A stretch of 21,325 bases of DNA from NCBI GenBank assembly GCA_947384055.1, contig CANDFO010000039.1:1-21325 (forward strand), given 5' to 3'. The notes below the pieces were generated by a model, which was not told the origin of the DNA, did not search any database, and was given only the letters and a program-made list of their open reading frames with translations. This document shows positions 1-6,473 of the stretch, in pieces (within the stretch, counting starts at the first letter, position 1; each line of letters opens with the position of its first letter). The stretch comes from an uncultured Flavonifractor sp. Its GTDB lineage: Bacteria > Bacillota > Clostridia > Oscillospirales > Oscillospiraceae. A program made the position numbers and the translations under genes.

Positions 1-46
1 AGATTCCTGTAAGTGACTGGAGTTCAGACGTGTGCTCTTCCGATCT
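1..46. other. Illumina sequencing adapter left on the contig end
   Basis: Bases 13-46 match the 34-base Illumina TruSeq read-2/index adapter as I remember it; they start GTGACTGGAGTTC and end CTCTTCCGATCT. Bases 1-4 (AGAT) are the end of the P7 flow-cell part, and bases 5-12 sit exactly where the 8-base i7 index lies. This is not genomic DNA. Real sequence starts at about base 47, so the gene running off this edge is cut by the assembly and not by biology. Confidence 0.96.
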
Positions 47-2083
47 AGCACGGCGCAGCCGGGCGGCCCCCACCACCGCCTCGGAATAGGGTCCCACCCC
101 TTCCCGGCAGAGCACCGCCGTGAGGATGGAGCTGTGGAGCTGTTCCTCACCGGAGAGCTCCACCCGTCGCTCTACCGGGGGAAACTCCATTTTGTCCACC
201 GGCAGCTTGAACCGCTGCTGGAGCATGGAGGGAATCAAATTGAAGTCCCGGGTGGCCAGCACCGGCGTAACCCGGTTGCGGATCAGCGCGTTCAGGGAGG
301 GCTCAATGAGCCCGTGAAGCGTATACCGCAGAGCGAATACTCCGGCCAGCTCCCCATCAATGGCGCAAAACACCGCGTTTTTTACGTTAAGGCCCTGGGG
401 CAGTTCCACCTCCATCAGCCGCATGAAGGACCCGGAGCCAACCAGCACCTGCTCCCCCCGGATCTCGGCGGAGACCCCCCCGGCCTCGTGGAACTCCAGG
501 CCGGAGGCCCGGCGGTAGACGCAGCCCTGGGCCCGGAGCAGGTCATGAAAAATCTTGTCCAGACCGCTGCCCAGGTCCCGGATGAGGGTGGCCGTGTCGG
601 ACACCACTTTATCTACGGGAAAGTCCCCGAATACCTTGATGCCGTTGAGCCGCACACAGCCGGGGGGAAACAGGTCCGCATCGGTGAGCAGAATGCCGCT
701 GCCCCCGCCGGTGGCGGTAACGCCGTCCCACCCGGCGATAGCCGCGCCGGATTTACTCAGGCGCAGGCTCAGCTGAAACCAGGGGATTCCGTAGCACAGG
801 GCGCCGGACAGGGAGGAGGCCGCCGTCAGGGAGGCCGCCAGACACCAGAGCATCCGCTCCGGCGCGTCCCTGCCGACGGAGGCCGCCATGGACAGACTCA
901 GACAGGCGATGAACAGCAGGGGGCAGGCCAGGTGAAAGATCCGCTGGGCCCCGTCGGGGGCCTGCATCTGCCGACCGAAGCCCACCGTATCCCCGGACCA
1001 CTTGGCGTAAGCGTCCCGGCCGTTCCAGACCTCGTCGTCCAGCGTCACCAGGTAGGGGTGGGCGGCGGAGGCCGCCGTCCGGCAGGACAGACGCTGTCCC
1101 CGGCGCTTCAGCCAGCTGCCCCGCATCAGGAGCCATATTCCCAGGCACGCCAGGCCGCAGTAGGGGGGCTGACCGCCTCTGGCGTCCAGGTCGTGCATGG
1201 TGATGGCGTCGGCCAGAACAGCGGCGCAGGAAAAGACCAGCAGGGTATCCATCCCCATCTGAAACCGCAAAAGCCGGAACAGGCCCCGGAGCAGCACATC
1301 CAGCCCCAGCAGCATCACTGCCACCAAGGTCCCCGCCAGAGCCAGGGCCTGGAGCCGGGGCGTCAGCACCTCCGGCAGAGGGATGTTCAATTGGGCGGCC
1401 AGGGTGAGGGCCAGAGCGGCGGCAGAGAGGAGAAAAGCCAGCACCGTCCGAACCCGCAGGCCCTTGAGTCCCTTCTGGTACCGCCGGACCAGTTCTGCCG
1501 GGGGCAGGTCCGGGGCCGGAGGCGGCTGAGACCGCCGGCGGCGTTCCCTGTGGGGCTCCGGCTCCTCCTCCTGGTCGGTGCCGGGGATGTAGCGCTCAGC
1601 CCGCAGGACCTCTTCGGCGTACTCGGCGCCCTCCTCCTCAAACATGTGCTCAGCATACTGGTCCGCTTTGCGCACCAGGCGGTTTAGGCCCTCGGCAATG
1701 GGGTTGTCCGAGGCCGGCGGCGGATTGGGCTCCTCTCCGGGGAACTCCACAATCTTCTTGTCGGCAGACTTTCGCCCGGCTTTGGGGGCCGGCTGCACCT
1801 CCTCCAGCAGCTCCGGCCCCAGAGCCGGATCCTCTGTCGCCGGGGGAGCGGGGGCGGAGGCTGCTCCCCCCGTGGGAAAGACCACCACCCGGCCCGGCTT
1901 CCGTCCGGCCGGGGCAGCCCGGGCGCTTTTAGGGATAATGGGAAAGGGGATGGTGTCGTCACTGAAGGATTTGCGGCGGGGCTTTTCCCCAAATTCCGCC
2001 AAAATCTCCTCCAGGGAAAAATCAGTGTTTTCTCCGCCGCCGTCCGTTCCCTGATTCAGTTGGTCGTCCCGGTCCTTGGCCAT
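47..2083 (-). CDS. Degenerate P-type ATPase-like membrane protein (C-terminus cut by contig end)
   Basis: 679 codons are open from ATG 2083 (GGGAGGAG 7 bases upstream) to the adapter junction. Residues 1-205 form an acidic, Pro-rich soluble region. Six hydrophobic segments follow at about 212-230, 245-268, 280-296, 308-321, 383-402 and 411-430. The order then follows a P1B-type ATPase: a segment like the end of TM6 and the P-domain start (430-485), an N-domain-like part containing VSAEIRGEQVLVGSGSFM (537-554), and GELAGVFALRYTL (577-589), which matches the usual GELAG.I.L.D. Every catalytic motif is missing. The CPC of TM6 is GIPW (432-435), DKTGT is replaced around T467-DADLFPPG, the HP motif is absent near 505-510, TGD is ATRD (610-613), and the actuator TGE is not seen in a short 60-residue loop. 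It lies 37 bp after rlmB and is probably cotranscribed. The fold is inferred from motif spacing; the function is unknown, perhaps a pseudoenzyme or sensor. Confidence 0.72.
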
Positions 2084-2120
2084 ATACAGTCTCCTCCCGG
2101 TATCTTTGGAGCCTTTGCGG

Positions 2121-2885
2121 TCAGCTCCGCTGGCGGACCGCCTCATAGAGAAGGATGGCGGCAGCGGCGGAGGCGTTAAGAGAATTCAGCTTTCCCCGCA
2201 TGGGGATGCGCACCAGAAAATCGCAGGTTTCAGACACCAGACGGCCCATGCCGCTGCCCTCGCTGCCAATCACTATGGCGGCGGGGCCTTTGAGATCGGC
2301 TTCATAGAGGAGTCGCTCTCCGGCAGCGTCGGTTCCGAAAATCCAGAGCCCCTGCTTTTTCAGCTCCTTCAGACAGGCGGGCAGGTTGGATACCCGAGCC
2401 ACAGGCATGTGACTTACCGCCCCGGCGGAGGTTTTGGCGACAATGGCTGTCAGCCCTGCGCTGCGCCGCTTGGGGATGATCACCCCGTGGGCTCCAGCGC
2501 ATTCGGCAGTGCGGATGACCGCCCCCAGATTGTGCGGATCGCTGAGCTCGTCGCAGACCACCAGCAGGGGTGGCTCTCCCCGCGCGGCAGCGGCCGACAG
2601 CATGTCCGGGATATCGGCATACTCCCGCACGGCGGCCAGGGCGATGACTCCTTGATGGGCGTGGGTGCGGCTCATGGCGTCCAGCTTCCGCCGGTCGGCC
2701 TCCGCCACCACAATTCCCCGGGAACGGGCTGTGGAAGCGATAAACCCCAGGGCGGAGCTGGTCTCCCCCTTGGCCAGGTAGACCTTGTCGATGCTGGTCC
2801 CGGCCCGCAGAGCCTCCGTTACCGCGTTGCGCCCCTCAATAATGCCGTCGGCCTCCTCCGGCGGCAGTTCCCTGCGCTCTTTCAT
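2121..2885 (-). CDS. rlmB: 23S rRNA (guanosine-2'-O-)-methyltransferase, RlmB/TrmH family
   Basis: A 254-residue SPOUT-class methyltransferase that would move a methyl group from S-adenosylmethionine to a ribose 2'-OH of 23S rRNA. The N-terminal substrate-binding domain (about 12-90) opens with IIEGRNAVTEAL and contains HQGVIAL. All three knotted-domain motifs are present: DPHNLGAVIRTAE (116-128), IVIGSEGSGM (204-213) and IPMRGKLNSLNAS (227-239). Asn119 and Arg125 are the expected catalytic residues of motif 1. Length is normal for the family. The start ATG has only a modest purine-rich site (AAAGGCGGGA). It is followed after 37 bp by the P-type-ATPase-like gene on the same strand. The exact target nucleotide (E. 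coli G2251) is assumed from the family; TrmH-type tRNA methylation is less likely. Confidence 0.9.
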   Translation of the reverse strand: MKERRELPPEEADGIIEGRNAVTEALRAGTSIDKVYLAKGETSSALGFIASTARSRGIVVAEADRRKLDAMSRTHAHQGVIALAAVREYADIPDMLSAAAARGEPPLLVVCDELSDPHNLGAVIRTAECAGAHGVIIPKRRSAGLTAIVAKTSAGAVSHMPVARVSNLPACLKELKKQGLWIFGTDAAGERLLYEADLKGPAAIVIGSEGSGMGRLVSETCDFLVRIPMRGKLNSLNASAAAAILLYEAVRQRS

Positions 2886-2960
2886 GGCTTGTCCCGCCTT
2901 TCCGCATCCGGCAGACAGATTTCCCGCCGCCGGTTATGCCGCAAATGATTTTATAAAATA

Positions 2961-2966
2961 ATTATA
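2961..2966 (-). promoter_or_regulatory. Candidate -10 element for the rlmB operon
   Basis: The minus strand reads TATAAT about 75 bp before the rlmB start, inside a short AT-rich patch (2945-3000) that stands out from its surroundings. No good -35 hexamer lies at the right distance, so this is a weak call. Confidence 0.35.
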
Positions 2967-3032
2967 ACACAGAACCTAAAAAATGTATATCCCAAAGAAG
3001 CGCTGTCCACAGAAATCAGGTGTAAACCTGTA

Positions 3033-3197
3033 CTAGTACGCTACCAAGCTAGAACATTGCATTTGCCTTTGGGCCGGATTTCCGCATGGCTTCGTTGTCG
3101 TCCTTGGTGGGCGTCAGCCCATCGGCGTCCTCCGCCTCGCCCTGCAAAAATCCTGCTCCAAATTCAATCTGTAATTTCTAACTTGGTAGAGTACTAG
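3033..3197. repeat. Palindromic intergenic element 1 (165 bp, MITE-like)
   Basis: The ends are inverted repeats. The left arm CTAGTACGCTACCAAGCTAG and the reverse complement of the right arm CTAGTACTCTACCAAGTTAG differ at two positions, and similarity runs on into GAA.ATT. The centre (3093-3145) is closely related to the centre of the element at 16852-17007. It holds a 7-bp stem, GGTGGGC (3106-3112) with GCCCATC (3117-3123), around a GTCA loop and preceded by CCTTG. ACCTGTA occurs just outside both ends (3026-3032 and 3199-3205), as a target-site duplication would. No protein is encoded; the open frames here are a by-product of GC content. Confidence 0.7.
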
Positions 3198-3198
3198 G

Positions 3199-3355
3199 AC
3201 CTGTATTCACAACCGTTGAACGCCGACTGAGCGGTCTTTTTCCCGCCATACTGCGTCGCTTTCCCTTGCCATCCGTCAGGATGGCTGCGGAACATCTCCT
3301 TGTCTGGCGAGAAAAATCCTCGCCCATCCAGCCTTCCCCGGTTATGAATACAGGT
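3199..3355. repeat. Palindromic intergenic element 2 (157 bp)
   Basis: The terminal inverted repeats are ACCTGTATTCACAACCG (3199-3215) and, reverse-complemented, ACCTGTATTCATAACCG (3339-3355): 16 of 17 identical. Inside are a 7-bp stem GCCATCC/GGATGGC (3268-3274, 3279-3285) around a GTCA loop and preceded by CCTT, and a second stem GGCGAG/CTCGCC near 3307-3323. It abuts element 1 directly. An 11-bp version of its end (CTGTATTcACA) recurs near 20567 and 20650. Nothing in it looks coding. Confidence 0.7.
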
Positions 3356-3423
3356 TCTTACAACCGGGTCCTCCCCCCAAAAATTTTGATATAGTCGCCG
3401 CAGTTGAAAAAGCGCAAAATGCG

Positions 3424-3455
3424 GGGCCCCAGCTGCATGTCTGCAGCTGGAGCCC
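3424..3455 (-). terminator. Strong hairpin just after the sigK-like fragment
   Basis: On the minus strand GGGCTCCAGCTGCA pairs with TGCAGCTGGGGCCC across a GACA loop: 14 pairs, one of them G-U. It starts 8 bases after the stop codon of the sigma-factor fragment. The T-rich run (about 3402-3406) comes only after a further small hairpin, so termination is plausible but not typical. Confidence 0.45.
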
Positions 3456-3463
3456 AGAAATAT

Positions 3464-3526
3464 TTATGGTGTGCCCATGGCTGTTTCCAGCTTTTTCAGC
3501 GCTTTTTTTTCAATGCGCGATACATC
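3464..3526 (-). pseudogene. sigK: 3' fragment of a sporulation sigma factor, probably sigK
   Basis: A 21-codon stretch ending in TAA (3464-3466) reads DVSRIEKKALKKLETAMGTP. VSRIEK(K/R)AL is the end of sigma-70 region 4.2 in SigK; B. subtilis SigK has SYVSRIEKRAL at that place. Only three more codons (PGR) are open upstream before an in-frame TAG, so the rest of the sigma factor is not here. The fragment lies 46 bp downstream of a serine recombinase on the same strand. That layout matches one edge of a skin-type element, where a recombinase splits sigK and rejoins it in the mother cell. No 5' part of sigK was found elsewhere in the window. The similarity is short, so the identity is probable and not certain. 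Confidence 0.55.
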
Positions 3527-3572
3527 CCGCCCCGGCTATTGTAAGCGATAGCCTCTGAAAATTTGCTTCCAG

Positions 3573-5147
3573 TCAGCTGTTCTCCAGCTGCTTGAAGCGG
3601 AATTTGATGATAATTTGTTTGTCGCTGGTCAGCTCTACCCGTTCGATGAGGCTGACCAGCAGTTCCCGATTGGTGGATGCGGTTTCCAGGAACCGCTCTA
3701 CTAATTTTTTTGCCAGGTCGGTCTGCTCCGCTGGGGAAAAGTCCGGGCGGTCCAGCCGACTGAGGCGCTGCTCCAGGGCGGCGCGGTCGGCCTTGACCTT
3801 GGCATAGATGCGCTGAAAGTCGGCTTCGTCCAGGATGCCGCCCAGCTTATCCATGTAGACCCTGTCCAGATGGGCGGTCAGGCTGTCGATTTTAGCTTTC
3901 AGGGAGTTGATCTCCTTTTCGTTGTCTGCCTCCGCGATTGCTTTCGCCACCACTCTCTGCGCCTGGGGCAGAAGCCGGTCCGCTTGCAGCCAGGCCCCGC
4001 AGACCTCCCGCACCTTCTCCACCACCGCCCGGGTGACGGTCTCCTCCTTGATGGTGTGGCTGGTGCAGACCCCCGCCTTGGTAAACCGCTGGTAGGTCCG
4101 GCAGACGAAGTACAGCCGATCTTCTCCCGCCGCGTTCTTGCGGTTGAGCACCGCCAGCGGGTAGCCGCACTCGTGGCAGAAAATCAGCCCTTTGAGCAAA
4201 AAGTCGTAGGTCCGGCTGCGGGTGTGCCTGCGGCTCTCCACCAGTGCCCGTACCTTGTCAAAGGTTTCCCGGTCGATCAGCGGCTCATGGGTGCCCTCTA
4301 CCACCACCCAGTCCCGCCTGTCCTGTTTGATGCACTTCTTGGACTTGTAGTTGATCTTCCGGGTACGGCCTTGGACCATACTGCCGGTGTAGGTTTCATT
4401 TTGCAGCATATCGGAAATGCGTTCACTGCTCCACAGGCCGGTATAAGGTCCTGGATTTGCAACTGTCAGCCCGGCGTAAGCGGCAGGGGTGGGGACATCC
4501 TCTGCGTTGAGTTGGGCGGCAATCTGACGGCAGCTGACCCCCTCCAATGCCATCCCGAAAATCCGCCGTACCATAGGAGCTGCGTCCTCGTCTATGACGA
4601 TCCTGTTCTTCTCGGTGGGGTGCATCTTGTAGCCGTAGACCGGTTTTCCACCGATAAACAGGCCCTTGCGCTGCTTATCGTGCTTGACGCTGGAGATCTT
4701 TTTGGAGATGTCCTTGGCGTACATATCATTCATGATGGCGCGGAAGGGGGTAATGTCGTTGGCGGTGGAGTCCACCCCGGTGTCGATGCCGTCCAGCAGG
4801 GAGATGTAGCGGACCCGGTGCTCCGGGAAGTACCGCTCCATGTAGTGACCGGTGAGGATGTAGTCGCGACCCAGGCGGCTCAGATCTTTTGTAATGACCA
4901 TATTGACCTTCCGGGCCTCGATATCGGCGATCATACGCTGGAAATTCGGACGGTCGAAGTTGGTTCCGCTCCAGCCGTCGTCGATGTAGGTATCATAGAC
5001 GCTGAGGCGGTGCTGCTGGACAAACTCGTTGAGCAGGGACTGCTGGTTGTTGACGCTCTCGGACGGACCCTCGCTCTCATCCTCCTTCGATAGTCTGATG
5101 TATAACGCCGCATGGTAGTCTGTGGGGTTGTTTATCTCTAAGTACAT
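3573..5147 (-). CDS. Large serine recombinase (TndX/TnpX/SpoIVCA-like)
   Basis: A 524-residue site-specific recombinase that would cut and rejoin DNA through a serine-DNA bond. The start ATG 5147 is chosen because AGGAGGT lies 5 bases upstream; a longer frame to 5174 has no such site. The resolvase domain (about 11-160) has ALYIRLSKED with the nucleophile Ser20 and ITKDLSRLGRD (85-95) with its conserved arginines. The recombinase domain follows (about 165-300), with GGKPVYGYKM. A zinc ribbon has Cys324, Cys327, Cys349 and Cys361. A coiled coil (about 405-465) and a DUF4368-like tail (about 480-524) complete the usual large-serine-integrase plan. It looks intact. There is no cargo gene beside it. 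The sigK-like 3' fragment immediately downstream suggests it is the excisase of a skin-type element or a relative lodged in the same place. Confidence 0.9.
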   Translation of the reverse strand: MYLEINNPTDYHAALYIRLSKEDESEGPSESVNNQQSLLNEFVQQHRLSVYDTYIDDGWSGTNFDRPNFQRMIADIEARKVNMVITKDLSRLGRDYILTGHYMERYFPEHRVRYISLLDGIDTGVDSTANDITPFRAIMNDMYAKDISKKISSVKHDKQRKGLFIGGKPVYGYKMHPTEKNRIVIDEDAAPMVRRIFGMALEGVSCRQIAAQLNAEDVPTPAAYAGLTVANPGPYTGLWSSERISDMLQNETYTGSMVQGRTRKINYKSKKCIKQDRRDWVVVEGTHEPLIDRETFDKVRALVESRRHTRSRTYDFLLKGLIFCHECGYPLAVLNRKNAAGEDRLYFVCRTYQRFTKAGVCTSHTIKEETVTRAVVEKVREVCGAWLQADRLLPQAQRVVAKAIAEADNEKEINSLKAKIDSLTAHLDRVYMDKLGGILDEADFQRIYAKVKADRAALEQRLSRLDRPDFSPAEQTDLAKKLVERFLETASTNRELLVSLIERVELTSDKQIIIKFRFKQLENS

Positions 5148-5185
5148 GTCATACCTCCTGAGATAAACGGCCATTCATCATATGT

Positions 5186-5215
5186 ATCATACGACATGGC
5201 TCGAGGTATTTGCAA
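5186..5215 (-). promoter_or_regulatory. Candidate promoter for the recombinase
   Basis: On the minus strand TTGCAA (5210-5215) and TATGAT (5186-5191) are 18 bp apart and lie about 40 bp before the start codon. Confidence 0.5.
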
Positions 5216-5681
5216 TGTTGTGAAGCTCCCTTTCTAAAAAAATGGACAGGGAACGTAAAATGATTTGCTGGATATCCAGTTTTTCTTCGGTGCAGAGGAT
5301 AGTAACTGCCAGCTTCTGCGATTTCAGAGGAACACCTCCCCATTCTGAGATGTTAGACTATATTCAAAGCATGCACGAAATAGCCTTGGCGGTGCATATC
5401 GCCGAGAAACTGGCGGCGGCCCAGGAGGAAATGCGCCGTATCATTTTCAAGGACGGCTTTCTGCGTAATGTGATAGTTTCAATCTATTTTCTTGTATTTT
5501 CGTCAAAAATCTTGCGTTTTCATGTTCCCAATAAGAGTTAATCATATGGTTTTTCCGTGAAGGATATGACCGAGAGCAGGTGTGCGGCGGAGCTGATGAA
5601 GATGTATCAGCAGCTTACGGAAGAAGCGGGGCTGGAAATATTTTGAATTTAAAATAGACTCCAGCCCGTCCTTTTTTTTCG
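5216..5681. other. Gene-poor stretch right of the recombinase, possible element remnant
   Basis: I recognise no gene here. A plus-strand frame (5350-5541) contains the helical stretch MHEIALAVHIAEKLAAAQEE, then turns into a low-quality AT-rich tail. A second short plus-strand frame (5566-5646) reads MTESRCAAELMKMYQQL and ends at TGA. Neither has a convincing ribosome site. They could be pieces of a decayed accessory gene of the recombinase element. Base composition shifts to AT-rich at about 5470-5720, as expected at a junction of foreign and host DNA. Confidence 0.4.
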
Positions 5682-5710
5682 TTTAAACATAGTTTTCGGG
5701 AAAATATCAT
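5682..5710 (+). promoter_or_regulatory. Candidate promoter for the DUF4830 gene
   Basis: TTTAAA (5682-5687) and TATCAT (5705-5710) are 17 bp apart and about 40 bp before the chosen start codon. Confidence 0.4.
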
Positions 5711-5750
5711 AGAAATTAGCATGACAGTTTTTGGAAGGGAGCGTTGCGCT

Positions 5751-6224
5751 GTGTTTATTTTTACCGCCAAGGTCCGCCGGGGGCGGATTGCGGCTGTGGC
5801 GGCCGCAGCCGCGGTTGTATGCGGAGTGCTGACGGCGGCTGTTCTGCTGGGAACCCGCGGAGCGGCGGTGTCCACCTCCGCCAGTCCCAGAGGTGTCAAA
5901 ACCAATGAGGACCGGGTGGCCTATCTGGAGAGCTATGGCTGGACAGTCTCCCCGGAGGCGGTATCCGTCGAGGAGCTGCTTATTCCCGAAGAGTTTGACG
6001 ACACCTACACTCAATACCTGGAGCTCCAGAGCGCTCAGGGCTTTGACCTGACCCAGTACCGGGGGAAGCGGGTAAAGCGATATACTTATGAGCTCACCAA
6101 TTATCCCACCGGGGCGGCAGGCATTCAGGCGGGATTGCTGGTCTACAAAAACACGGTCATTGGCGGCGACGTGCTCTCCCCGGAGCTGGGAGGCTTCATC
6201 CATGGGCTGGAAATGCCCGCCTGA
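5751..6224 (+). CDS. DUF4830-containing membrane-anchored protein
   Basis: 157 residues from GTG 5751, which has AAGGGAG 9 bases upstream and gives the N-terminus MFIFTAKVRRGRIAAV that I associate with this clostridial family. An ATG at 5721 would add ten residues but has no ribosome site. A single hydrophobic segment (about 13-33, rich in Ala and Val) would anchor or export the protein, leaving the rest outside. The C-terminal domain matches DUF4830: RVAYLESYGW, then EELLIPEEFDDTYTQY, LELQSAQGFDL and YRGKRVKRYTYELTNYP, which are its hallmarks. Biochemical function is unknown. It stands alone between its own promoter and an intrinsic terminator. Confidence 0.8.
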   Translation: MFIFTAKVRRGRIAAVAAAAAVVCGVLTAAVLLGTRGAAVSTSASPRGVKTNEDRVAYLESYGWTVSPEAVSVEELLIPEEFDDTYTQYLELQSAQGFDLTQYRGKRVKRYTYELTNYPTGAAGIQAGLLVYKNTVIGGDVLSPELGGFIHGLEMPA

Positions 6225-6342
6225 ACAGGAGCACAGCGCTGTGCCGGCGCTGCGGTCCGGGCAGACATCGATGAAAGAAAAGGGGTATGATTGCATGCGG
6301 CTGGAGAAATGTCCGGCGGCAGATCAAGACCTGTGATTTCCA

Positions 6343-6379
6343 CGGTCCGGAGCGGTATTGCCGCCGGACCGCGTTTTTT
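6343..6379 (+). terminator. Intrinsic terminator after the DUF4830 gene
   Basis: CGGTCCGG (6343-6350) pairs with CCGGACCG (6364-6371), with further inner pairing CGG/CCG, followed by CG and six T. The space before it (6225-6342) holds only a 21-codon frame without a ribosome site. Confidence 0.8.
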
Positions 6380-6473
6380 GCCGCGCCGTCAAAATTCCAC
6401 TAGGAAATTGGAACGCTTTGGTGTATACTAAAAGTCAGGAGGACCCTTTTACTTACAAAGGAGGTTTTCAACC

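Noticed and set aside
32..1687. 551-codon plus-strand frame at the left edge
   Set aside because: It begins inside the sequencing adapter, has no ribosome site, and is antisense to the P-type-ATPase-like gene; its Gly/Gln/His/Pro-rich composition is that of a GC-rich shadow frame.
3519..5610. GATGTATC present both at the sigK-like junction (minus) and near 5603 (plus), as a possible inverted att pair
   Set aside because: Only eight bases are shared, the flanks do not match and no sigK sequence adjoins the second copy; chance is a sufficient explanation.
6271..6336. 21-codon plus-strand frame before the pgi leader
   Set aside because: No ribosome site and no recognisable feature; it sits just before the terminator of the DUF4830 gene.
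6408..6429. TTGGAA/TATACT as the pgi promoter
   Set aside because: The spacer is only 10 bp. TATACT may be a real -10, but this -35 cannot belong to it.
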